In this document: positions 7,215-13,404 of the stretch, piece by piece
Layout: every line of letters begins with the position of its first letter
How positions within the stretch are numbered: the stretch's first letter is position 1
From: Oscillospiraceae bacterium
GTDB lineage: Bacteria; Bacillota; Clostridia; UMGS1810
Assembly (NCBI GenBank): GCA_022769845.1
Contig: JALEIO010000221.1
Coordinates: 1 to 13,404 of the forward strand
Length of the DNA: 13,404 nt
Reading direction: 5' to 3'
Notes under the pieces: model-generated
The model's input: only the letters and a program-made list of their open reading frames with translations
Told to the model about the DNA's origin: nothing
The model's database searches: none
Made by a program: the position numbers and the translations under genes

Positions 7215-7379
7215 TCACTTCATTAAAATCATCACAACAGGCAGTGCGACTTCGAATATGCAAACGGCAAAGGTTGCTGCGCACGACAGATAATTTTTGT
7301 TTTTTGCCTCAAAAACGGCATAACTTGCCGTGTAAATTACAGTCAAAATTATAATCAGTGCAAAAACAAATTTACTCAC
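7215..7379 (-). CDS. Small two-helix membrane protein at the end of the ger operon (candidate germinant-receptor D subunit)
   Basis: A 54-residue frame begins with GTG at 7379, just after the gerC stop (6 bases between). AAAGGAG lies 11 bases upstream, inside the end of gerC, and the frame stops at TGA 7217-7215. The protein begins MSKFVFALIIILTVIYTASY and has two hydrophobic segments, about residues 4-22 and 33-52, separated by a short charged turn (FEAKNKNY). It ends in MILMK. The codons match the neighbouring ger genes. Some Bacillus germinant receptor operons carry small two-helix D subunits that modulate receptor function; length, topology and place fit that class, but I recognise no sequence motif, so the function is inferred. 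An alternative is a chance frame, though its hydrophobic pattern and coupled position argue against that. Confidence 0.6.
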   Translation of the reverse strand: MSKFVFALIIILTVIYTASYAVFEAKNKNYLSCAATFAVCIFEVALPVVMILMK

Positions 7380-7385
7380 AAATCA

Positions 7386-8582
7386 TCACGCTCCTTTGTC
7401 CTTTAAAATGCCGAAACGCACAATGTTTACATCAACTGAAACATCAAATGATGAATTTTTATATTTATTCGCCCAACCGTATTCATTCCACGCCTTTTGA
7501 GTCAAAAATGTACGTTTTGCATATCTTGAAAAATTCTCGGTATCGGTGTTAAGATATGACGCTGTTTTTGACAAATATGATGTTAAATTAAACTTTAAAT
7601 CATCAGCGATAAATTTTTCAAGCCCGTCCTTTCCAAGCTTTTCCGACACATCATCCGGCAGATAAACCGCCTCACAGTCCACAAAGAGCTTTACGCTTAT
7701 TTTTGGATAATCGCCGCATTGCACCTTAATTTGCGGCTCTTTAAATTTCGAAAGCGACACCGACAAAATATCGTCATTATACTTTGCCGCATACGCGGTT
7801 TTTTTTGCAGATTTTGTAATCAGTAAATGAAAAATATTTTCACGCAGAGTGCCTTGAGCAATCATTTTATCGCCCGAAAAATATGCCGTGCCCGAAATCA
7901 TAGCTTTATTTTTAGCGTTAATGGGAACTTTATCGACAGCAAAATCATTTTCGCCGTAATTAAAAATTTCTTCATTCTCGCTTTTGTTTTCCGCATCTTT
8001 GCCCATAATGCCGAGAACAGGAAGAACCATTGTTTTGTCCGCTCCGTTTGTAGAATAGAAAAAATCCGAAAGATACGAGCGCACCGAATAATTTGTGTTA
8101 TCGGTTTCAAAAATTTCCTTAAAATACTTTTCGGGATTTATCTCCAACATAGGATTTAAATTTTTAAGGTAATCCTCACAATTTTCGCTGACGGCAATAA
8201 TAGTCCCGGGGCGAATTTTAAGCTCACGCACAAACGAATCGGTAAAATTCTTAATACCGTCTCTCGCAACAGCCGCCGAAAAAACAATAAGCTTTGTGTG
8301 CGACAGATTGATTTTCTTGCTGACGTTATTGTTGATAATATCCAGCGCGGTGTAAAAATCGGTTGCCGCCGCCGAAACGCTCGACATATTGCCGCCCTCA
8401 CTCTCCTTTGTTTCACCGATTGAATTAACGTTTGCAAGCGATACTGTAAATTTATATTTTCCATCTGCCGCCTTGTCAATGCCCATTGCAATGACATATG
8501 CGTAATCATCAATCTCTTTGCGGTCAGCGCAGGAAGTGAGCATAATAAGCGAAAGAAAAATCAAAACCGCCTTTTTAAGCAT
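7386..8582 (-). CDS. Ger(x)C-family spore germination lipoprotein (C subunit)
   Basis: The C subunit of a nutrient germinant receptor, a lipoprotein on the outer face of the inner spore membrane. The ATG at 8582 has GGAGGAGG four bases upstream, so I prefer it to the upstream in-frame start at 8669, which would put a long Cys/Arg-rich tail inside gerB. The result is 398 residues. The N-terminus is a lipoprotein signal peptide, MLKKAVLIFLSLIMLTSC, with Cys18 as the lipid-attachment residue, followed by ADRKEIDDYAYVIAMGIDK, the typical opening of the family. The rest looks like the alternating alpha/beta Ger(x)C fold. It overlaps the end of gerB by 8 bases, which implies coupled translation. 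The germinant recognised cannot be told from sequence. Confidence 0.92.
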   Translation of the reverse strand: MLKKAVLIFLSLIMLTSCADRKEIDDYAYVIAMGIDKAADGKYKFTVSLANVNSIGETKESEGGNMSSVSAAATDFYTALDIINNNVSKKINLSHTKLIVFSAAVARDGIKNFTDSFVRELKIRPGTIIAVSENCEDYLKNLNPMLEINPEKYFKEIFETDNTNYSVRSYLSDFFYSTNGADKTMVLPVLGIMGKDAENKSENEEIFNYGENDFAVDKVPINAKNKAMISGTAYFSGDKMIAQGTLRENIFHLLITKSAKKTAYAAKYNDDILSVSLSKFKEPQIKVQCGDYPKISVKLFVDCEAVYLPDDVSEKLGKDGLEKFIADDLKFNLTSYLSKTASYLNTDTENFSRYAKRTFLTQKAWNEYGWANKYKNSSFDVSVDVNIVRFGILKDKGA

Positions 8583-9648
8583 TTTTCCTCCTCCTTTTAA
8601 AATACTCTGTGACAAAGCTTGCAAGAGGCACTGCAAACGAAAAAAAAGCCAGCACCGCCGACAAAACATTGTAATAACGGGAGATTGTCAGGCTGTTTTC
8701 AAAAAACATCGTAATAAAAATTACGATTACGGCAAACGATGGTATTAGCGCTTTAAAATCAGTAGAGGAATAAGTTTTTTTAAAGGTATAAAGCGAAAAA
8801 TAAAAGCCGGTGCCGAGATATAAAAACGAAGAATAAATCCACAAAATAAAAAATATCCCTTCTGTGCGCTGAAAAAAAACGTCGAGATCGGTGGATGAGG
8901 CAAGCTGCAAAAGCGGCATATTAAACATTTTTGATGCAGGATACGGAACACAGAGGGTATAAACAAACACCGAAATTATTATTACCACTGATGCTGTTAT
9001 AATTGCCCACATTCCAGCCTTGGCAGCCTCCTCTTTTTTTTCAAGATAGCCCGCAAGAAAAAACAAAAACAAAATCTCGTTATACATATAAATATTTTTT
9101 GCACCTAAAATTATACTTTTCGCACCGCCGCCGAATATTGGAAAAAGGTTTGAAACATCTGCGCTTTTAAGCGACAGAGCATACAGCACAATAAGCAGAA
9201 ATATCATTGAAACAAGGCATACCGAACAGAATTTTGTAACCGTATCAACGCCGTTATATGCAGTAAAAAGCATTGTTATTACAATAAACGCCATAACGTA
9301 AAAAGAATGTGAATTAGGGTATGCTATTGTAATTATCGCGTCGGTATATAATTTTAAAACAAGCGCAGTATAAACAATCGACAGTATAAGAAGCAGTGTC
9401 CCGATTATACTTTTCAAAACCTTTCCAAATGAAAATTCCAGCGAATCAAATATATCGGGACAGCCGATTTTTCGATAGAAAAACGATATGACAAGAAAAA
9501 CCGCAATGCTGGCAACCGCGCTCACCGCCGCTTCAATATACGCCGCCGTTCCTGAATGTTTAACAAAAATATTTATGTCCGAAAATAAAATTTTCGACAC
9601 TATCATTATTGCAATAAGCCTTGCTGCGTCTTTTGATGTAACTTTCAT
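8575..9648 (-). CDS. GerB-family spore germination permease-like protein (B subunit)
   Basis: The B subunit of the germinant receptor is an integral membrane protein related to the amino acid-polyamine-organocation transporters and is thought to bind the nutrient. The 357 residues are almost wholly hydrophobic and can be read as about ten helices, for example in residues 8-24, 36-57, 80-104 and 118-134, ending with a basic tail (YFKRRRKNA). Length and hydrophobic pattern are right for the family. The ATG at 9648 is preceded by GGAAAGG at a seven-base gap. It lies 31 bases after gerA and overlaps gerC, as in A-B-C germination operons. Substrate specificity is not deducible. Confidence 0.9.
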   Translation of the reverse strand: MKVTSKDAARLIAIMIVSKILFSDINIFVKHSGTAAYIEAAVSAVASIAVFLVISFFYRKIGCPDIFDSLEFSFGKVLKSIIGTLLLILSIVYTALVLKLYTDAIITIAYPNSHSFYVMAFIVITMLFTAYNGVDTVTKFCSVCLVSMIFLLIVLYALSLKSADVSNLFPIFGGGAKSIILGAKNIYMYNEILFLFFLAGYLEKKEEAAKAGMWAIITASVVIIISVFVYTLCVPYPASKMFNMPLLQLASSTDLDVFFQRTEGIFFILWIYSSFLYLGTGFYFSLYTFKKTYSSTDFKALIPSFAVIVIFITMFFENSLTISRYYNVLSAVLAFFSFAVPLASFVTEYFKRRRKNA

Positions 9649-9679
9649 TTTTTTGCCTTTCCGTCCGAAAAAATCGAAC

Positions 9680-11281
9680 TTATCTTTTCTTATATTTCCA
9701 TTCGCGGCTTATTTTTGCCTGTTTAAAGCTGTTTTCGGGTTTTAAATAATCAGGCCGCCGCTCCTTTTTCCACAGCGGCACTACAAACAGCGACGCAAAA
9801 ATATTTTTGGTGTTTTTCGGCGCGATTGGCGAGGTGTAATTTACACCGAAGGATTTTAGCGAAAACAGCACTGACAGATTTACAAAAAGAACCGTTAATA
9901 TTCCCAAAAATCCGCCGATGGCTGCACCTAATATATAGGCAAATCTCAAAAGTCTGAAGGAAAAAGCAAAGGAATAGCTCGGAATTATAAATGAGCAAAG
10001 CCCCGTAATGGACACAATAATTATTGCAATCGGGCTTACAATATTTGCCTCCACAGCAGCCTGACCGAGTATAAGACCGCCGACAATACCGAGCGTCTGT
10101 CCTATCGGGTCGGGCACTCTTACGCCCGCTTCCTTGATAAGCTCAAACGAAAGTTCCATTAAAATTATTTCAATAACAGACGGAAACGGTACAAGATGCC
10201 GCGCATATTCGAGCGAAAAAAGTATATCGGTAAGAATTAAATCCTGGTGATAATTTGTGATTGCAATAAAAAGCGCCGAAGAAAAAAGTGTCAGAAACAT
10301 CGCAAGTATACGAATTATTCTAATCATAACGGCAAACGGATAGCGCAAATACTCATCCTCGGCTGTTTTGGTGAAATCAAGAAGCGTTGCAGGCACAACA
10401 AGCACATTCGGGCTGCCGCTCACAACAATGGCAACCCTCCCCTGCACCAGCGCCTTGCAAACCCTGTCGGGACGCTCTGTGGCAAAAATCTGGGGAACCG
10501 GAACAAACGAATTATCCTCAATATACTGCTCCAAATCCAATGATGTAAAAATGTAGTCCACGTTGATATTCTCGCATCTGAATTTAACCTCGTCCACTAA
10601 ATTTTTGTTGGTAACGCCCTTTATATAGGCAATCGAAGCAGATGTACGGCTCATTTTGCCAAGCTTAACACTTTCCATAACAAGGTTTGAATTTTTAACG
10701 GTTTTGCGGATAAGACCTGTATTTGTGCGAAGCATTTCGTTAAAGCCTTCGTGCGGTCCTAAAATTACCTTTTCATTCTGCGGGGTGTCAACTCCTCTGT
10801 GATCCCACCCCTTTAAATCAATGGACAAGCCTACTTCCATGGTATCAACAAAAAGTGCGCATAAGCCAAAATTCACTTCGTCGCAAATCGGTTTTATTTC
10901 TTTCATCACATTTATTTGATTTTGCGGCAAAAGCGCTTCGGTGATAATTTTTTCAATCGGCTCATTTTTTGGCACAATGCTGTTTTTAAGATACATAAAC
11001 GGCTTTAGCACACATTCGTTTACGCTGTCGCCGTCGGCAAGCCCATCGCATATCACAAAAAACGCGTCATATGCTTTTGTGCCGATATAAATTTTAAAAT
11101 CCCGCACAACAATATCAGCGTTTTCGGGAAGGGAAAAAGCCTCCTCAACATAACGCTTATTTTCACCTATTTTTCTGCTCACCTTTTCCATTGTCGGATT
11201 GGTTTTGGTATTTTCGTCTGCCCTTTTTAGCTCAAACTCTTCTTTTTTAATCGGCGGAGTGTATAAAAATATATTTTTCAA
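9680..11281 (-). CDS. GerA-family spore germination protein (A subunit)
   Basis: The A subunit of the germinant receptor, in the inner spore membrane. It has 533 residues: a soluble N-terminal domain (about 1-310) and a membrane part with roughly four or five helices (about 316-480), then a basic tail. Family motifs are visible: GPHEGFNE (175-182), LRTNTGLIRKTVKN, VSGSPNVLVVP (288-298) and PFPSVIEIILMELSFELIKE with RVPDPIGQTLGIVGGLILGQAAVEA after it. The start is a TTG at 11281 with GGGAG about ten bases upstream; the next in-frame Met (residue 31) has no better support. It is the first gene of the operon. SpoVAF is a related family, but the following gerB and gerC make a germinant receptor the better call. 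Confidence 0.94.
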   Translation of the reverse strand: MKNIFLYTPPIKKEEFELKRADENTKTNPTMEKVSRKIGENKRYVEEAFSLPENADIVVRDFKIYIGTKAYDAFFVICDGLADGDSVNECVLKPFMYLKNSIVPKNEPIEKIITEALLPQNQINVMKEIKPICDEVNFGLCALFVDTMEVGLSIDLKGWDHRGVDTPQNEKVILGPHEGFNEMLRTNTGLIRKTVKNSNLVMESVKLGKMSRTSASIAYIKGVTNKNLVDEVKFRCENINVDYIFTSLDLEQYIEDNSFVPVPQIFATERPDRVCKALVQGRVAIVVSGSPNVLVVPATLLDFTKTAEDEYLRYPFAVMIRIIRILAMFLTLFSSALFIAITNYHQDLILTDILFSLEYARHLVPFPSVIEIILMELSFELIKEAGVRVPDPIGQTLGIVGGLILGQAAVEANIVSPIAIIIVSITGLCSFIIPSYSFAFSFRLLRFAYILGAAIGGFLGILTVLFVNLSVLFSLKSFGVNYTSPIAPKNTKNIFASLFVVPLWKKERRPDYLKPENSFKQAKISREWKYKKR

Positions 11282-11285
11282 AATA

Positions 11286-11324
11286 AAAATCTCCCAATAT
11301 TTTTTAATATTATTGGAAGATTTT
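11286..11324 (-). terminator. Terminator-like hairpin between the Dabb gene and gerA, covering the gerA ribosome binding site
   Basis: Arms of 14 bases (11286-11299 and 11311-11324) pair with one G-U, with a loop of 11. On the minus strand the right arm ends in TTTT, followed by TATTTTG, so it can act as an intrinsic terminator for the Dabb gene whose stop lies 27 bases away. The gerA ribosome binding site (GGGAG) is in the second arm, and the ger promoter -10 overlaps the first arm. It could therefore insulate gerA from read-through: an RNA started upstream would hide the site, while one started at the ger promoter would lack the first arm. Confidence 0.5.
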
Positions 11325-11338
11325 ATACATTTTATTCA
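11308..11338 (-). promoter_or_regulatory. Sigma-G-like promoter of the germination operon
   Basis: On the minus strand TGAATA (11338-11333) and AATAATA (11314-11308) are 18 bases apart. The forespore sigma-G consensus is about TGAATA, 17-18 bases, CATACTA, so the -35 is perfect and the -10 matches five of seven positions. Germinant receptor operons are normally read by sigma-G, which supports the call. The RNA would start about 20-30 bases before the gerA TTG. Confidence 0.45.
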
Positions 11339-11350
11339 GTTTTGAAAATT

Positions 11351-11638
11351 TTAAACAATATAATCAATGCAAATTCTGTCGCATACAACCGAGTGAACAA
11401 CCTTCTTTATTTCAAGGTGCAGTGGATTTGTCTGATATGCTTTTTCGTCCTCGGAATTTTCAAAAACGGTGTATAAGGTAAGGTCAAAATCGCCGCCGTT
11501 GACGTTTTTGCCGACTTCAGCCTCAACAAGTCCGTCCACCTTGCCCAAAAGCGATTTAAAACGCGAATTTAAGTCGGCGGCAATCTCATCTGCCTTCGAT
11601 TTGTCGTTTAATTTCCAAAATATAATATGCTTTAACAT
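11351..11638 (-). CDS. Dabb (stress-responsive alpha/beta barrel) domain protein
   Basis: A 95-residue protein that is nearly one full Dabb domain (dimeric ferredoxin-like barrel). The beginning MLKHIIFWKLND, the middle LVEAEVGKNVNGGDFDLTLYTVFENSEDEKAYQ and the following HLEIKKVV fit the usual family pattern of opening strand, mid-domain Asp-rich strand and conserved His near the C-terminus. The family contains stress-induced proteins and some cyclases, but most bacterial members have no known reaction; I do not assign one. The ATG at 11638 has GAGGA seven bases upstream. It has its own strong promoter and a hairpin terminator before gerA, so it is probably a single-gene unit rather than part of the ger operon. 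Confidence 0.85.
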   Translation of the reverse strand: MLKHIIFWKLNDKSKADEIAADLNSRFKSLLGKVDGLVEAEVGKNVNGGDFDLTLYTVFENSEDEKAYQTNPLHLEIKKVVHSVVCDRICIDYIV

Positions 11639-11672
11639 TTTTTCGTCCTCATTTCATAAATTTGATAATTAA

Positions 11673-11700
11673 ATTATACCAAATTTTTGTAAAATGTCAA
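11673..11700 (-). promoter_or_regulatory. Promoter of the Dabb gene
   Basis: Minus-strand TTGACA (11700-11695) and TATAAT (11678-11673), both perfect, are separated by 16 bases. This is the same geometry as the argG promoter and suggests strong vegetative expression with a leader of about 30 bases. Confidence 0.85.
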
Positions 11701-11720
11701 TGCGATTTTTGTCCAAACAC

Positions 11721-11749
11721 TTGTAATTTTCAAAAAAATAGTGTATAAT
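11721..11749 (+). promoter_or_regulatory. Promoter of the site-2 protease-scpA-scpB operon
   Basis: TTGTAA (11721-11726) and a perfect TATAAT (11744-11749) are 17 bases apart. Transcription would start near 11756, about 25 bases before the chosen TTG start. It is divergent from the Dabb promoter, with about 20 bases between the two -35 boxes. Confidence 0.75.
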
Positions 11750-11781
11750 TAACTAAATATAGCATTTCGGAGGTGCGATTA

Positions 11782-12447
11782 TTGTTTAACAACTTATTAT
11801 ACAGATTTTTAAATTTAATTTTAACATTGCCTGCGGTTCTTCTTGCAATAAGCGTTCACGAAACCGCGCATGGCTATGCAGCATATAAAATGGGCGACCC
11901 TACTGCAAAATACAGCGGCAGACTGTCGCTTAATCCGCTTGCGCATTTTGACCTTATAGGCTTTTTGTGTATGCTTTTTTTCCATTTCGGGTGGGCAAAA
12001 CCGGTTCCCATTAATCCCGATAATTTTAAAGACAGAAAAAAAGGTGTAATTTTAGTAAGCCTTGCAGGGCCTGTATCAAATCTTGCAATGGCTATAATCA
12101 GCGCAGTTCTTTTAGGTATTGTCGGCAAATTTACAGGCTTTGCGGCACTGTTTTCAAACGTAACCTCATTAAAAGGCTTGAACGTTTTGACAGTTATGCT
12201 TTACTACTGCATAATTATCAACGTGGGACTTATGATTTTTAATCTCATCCCCATTCCGCCGCTGGACGGCTCGCGTGTGCTTACGGAATTTCTGCCGGGC
12301 AGGATTAAATATAAATTTTACAGATACGAACGTTATTCGTTTCTTGTATTGCTGCTTATAATTTATACCGGCATACTCGACCCTATTTTAAACTTTTTGA
12401 CAAATCTTATTTTACAGCCGATTTTCAAAATTGTTAATTTTATTTAG
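11782..12447 (+). CDS. Site-2 protease family (M50) membrane metalloprotease
   Basis: An intramembrane zinc protease of 221 residues with about five hydrophobic segments. The zinc-binding HExxH is HETAH (His26, Glu27, His30) in the first helix, and the distal ligand is the Asp of NLIPIPPLDGSR (Asp162), the classic M50 third ligand. The middle motif SLAGPVSNLAMA is also typical. I chose the TTG at 11782, eight bases after GGAGG (11769-11773), because the GTG at 11773 overlaps the ribosome binding site itself. The substrate is unknown. In Clostridia this short form of the family commonly lies before scpA; here the scpA ribosome binding site overlaps the stop, so the two are co-transcribed. Confidence 0.92.
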   Translation: MFNNLLYRFLNLILTLPAVLLAISVHETAHGYAAYKMGDPTAKYSGRLSLNPLAHFDLIGFLCMLFFHFGWAKPVPINPDNFKDRKKGVILVSLAGPVSNLAMAIISAVLLGIVGKFTGFAALFSNVTSLKGLNVLTVMLYYCIIINVGLMIFNLIPIPPLDGSRVLTEFLPGRIKYKFYRYERYSFLVLLLIIYTGILDPILNFLTNLILQPIFKIVNFI

Positions 12448-12456
12448 GAGAATTTT

Positions 12457-13212
12457 GTGGACGATAAGCTATCCTTCAAGCTGCAAACCTTTGAAGGCCC
12501 TTTGGATTTGCTGCTTCATCTTATAAAGAAAAATAAAGTCAGCGTTTATGACATCCCGATTGTCGAAATCACAAATCAGTATCTTGAATATCTTGACAAA
12601 ATGGAACAGTTTGATTTGGAAATTTCGTCGGAATTTTTGTATATGGCATCCGAGCTTTTGTATATTAAATCAAAAATGCTGCTTCCAAAGCACGACGAAG
12701 ACGAGGAAGACCCACGGCGCGATTTGGCGGACAGGCTTGTGGAATATGAAAAAATCAAAAAAGCGAAGGAAAAACTTGAAAAAATGCAGTATCAAGGTTA
12801 TCTTTCATTTTACAAACCGCCTACTCTTCCCGAAAAAGAAAACAAACCAAAAAGAATTGAGCATATTGATATAGAAAAGCTTACCGAAGCGTTTATGACG
12901 GTAATTGAAAAAACCGAACGAAAAATGCCGCCTCCGAAGGAAAAATTTGAAGGAATTGTCGCACACGTCACAATAAGTGTTGAGGATAAAACAGCTTATT
13001 ATTTAAGCCGCATTAAAAAGGGCGAAAGCGTTTCTTTTTTTAAAATGTTTGAAAACGTAGAAAGCCGCAGTGAAGCGGTTTCAGCGTTTCTTGCCATACT
13101 TGAGCTTATGCGTTCGGGAGTTTTTGAAGCGTACGACAAAGACGGAGAAATTTATATTGAACGCACAAAAATTGATATAAACACCGAAGAAATTGACAAC
13201 AATTACTTATAG
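12457..13212 (+). CDS. scpA: Segregation and condensation protein A
   Basis: ScpA is the kleisin subunit of the SMC-ScpAB complex, which bridges the SMC head domains and compacts the chromosome near the origin. The 251 residues match the family. The N-terminal part, KLQTFEGPLDLLLHLIKKNK, then VSVYDIPIVEITNQYLEYL and ASELLYIKSKMLLP, is the SMC-neck-binding helical domain. The middle (about 90-170) is charged and flexible, and the C-terminal winged helix (about 175-245, with VTAFLAILELM-like sequence VSAFLAILELMRSG) should bind the SMC cap. The GTG at 12457 follows AGGAG with six bases between. It sits nine bases after the protease gene and ten before scpB. Confidence 0.97.
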   Translation: MDDKLSFKLQTFEGPLDLLLHLIKKNKVSVYDIPIVEITNQYLEYLDKMEQFDLEISSEFLYMASELLYIKSKMLLPKHDEDEEDPRRDLADRLVEYEKIKKAKEKLEKMQYQGYLSFYKPPTLPEKENKPKRIEHIDIEKLTEAFMTVIEKTERKMPPPKEKFEGIVAHVTISVEDKTAYYLSRIKKGESVSFFKMFENVESRSEAVSAFLAILELMRSGVFEAYDKDGEIYIERTKIDINTEEIDNNYL

Positions 13213-13222
13213 AGGTTAAAAT

Positions 13223-13404
13223 ATGGATGAACAAAAGATAAAAGCGGTGATAGAAAGCATTCTGTTTGCAATGGGCGATTCTGTGCCTATTGAAAGAATT
13301 TGCGAGGCTTTGGAGCTTGACAGAAAAAGCGCCGAGATTATACTTGAAAAAATGCAGGCAGAATACGAAAACGATATAAGCCGCGGAATTAAAATTCTGC
13401 GCTT
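13223..13404 (+). CDS. scpB: Segregation and condensation protein B, N-terminal part (runs off the window)
   Basis: ScpB is a dimeric winged-helix protein that wraps the ScpA linker in the SMC complex. About 60 codons are visible. KAVIESILFAMGDSVPIERI followed by CEALELDRKSAEIILEKM is the first winged helix of the family. The ATG at 13223 has AGAGG (13211-13215) seven bases upstream, overlapping the scpA stop. Together with scpA it forms the usual scpAB pair. Confidence 0.95.
   Translation, partial: MDEQKIKAVIESILFAMGDSVPIERICEALELDRKSAEIILEKMQAEYENDISRGIKILR

Noticed and set aside
7121..7552. Two plus-strand frames of 77 and 64 codons after the groEL terminator
   Set aside because: No ribosome binding site or promoter, and they run opposite gerC and the better supported small ORF.
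7827..8512. Frames of about 70-118 codons within gerC on both strands
   Set aside because: They are out-of-frame or antisense shadows of the well supported GerC frame.
8583..8669. 29-codon N-terminal extension of gerC
   Set aside because: It would lie inside gerB and precede an excellent lipoprotein signal peptide that has its own GGAGGAGG, so the ATG at 8582 is the true start.

Overview
The window looks like chromosomal DNA of a low-GC, endospore-forming Bacillota, most likely a member of Clostridia. The reasons are AT-rich spacers, strong AGGAGG-type ribosome binding sites, GTG and TTG starts, a perfect CIRCE operator before groESL, a GerA/GerB/GerC spore germinant receptor operon, and the site-2 protease-scpA-scpB cluster. 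I cannot name the genus. No rRNA, tRNA, CRISPR, transposase or phage gene is visible.

Layout. 1-536 (-): 5' part of argG (arginine synthesis), with a consensus promoter and, upstream, a cluster of TGCATA-type palindromes (668-750). 752-4655 (-): a three-gene envelope-signalling operon in transcription order response regulator, sensor histidine kinase, HtrA-type membrane-anchored serine protease. It reads from an extended -10 promoter overlapped by two palindromes. 4656-5054: divergent intergenic region. 4971-7110 (+): groES-groEL with CIRCE and a strong terminator. 7215-11338 (-): a germinant receptor operon gerA-gerB-gerC with a previously uncalled 54-codon two-helix membrane ORF as its last gene, and a sigma-G-like promoter. 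11351-11700 (-): a Dabb-domain protein with its own promoter. 11721-13404 (+): site-2 protease, scpA and the start of scpB.

How the genes work together. The kinase/regulator pair probably senses a cell-surface signal. The adjacent HtrA protease, displayed outside the membrane, is its likely effector. GroES/GroEL form the heat-shock chaperonin under HrcA control. GerA, GerB and lipoprotein GerC assemble a nutrient receptor in the inner spore membrane; the small fourth ORF may be its D-type accessory subunit. ScpA and ScpB bridge SMC in chromosome condensation.

Most notable points: the hidden small ORF of the ger operon; a sharp change of codon preference inside the first part of groEL, separating the left 5.5 kb from the rest; the palindrome cluster upstream of argG; a hairpin with a possible short leader ORF over the htrA translation start; and a terminator hairpin superimposed on the ger promoter and ribosome binding site. 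None is proof of an entirely new system; the core genes are all known families.
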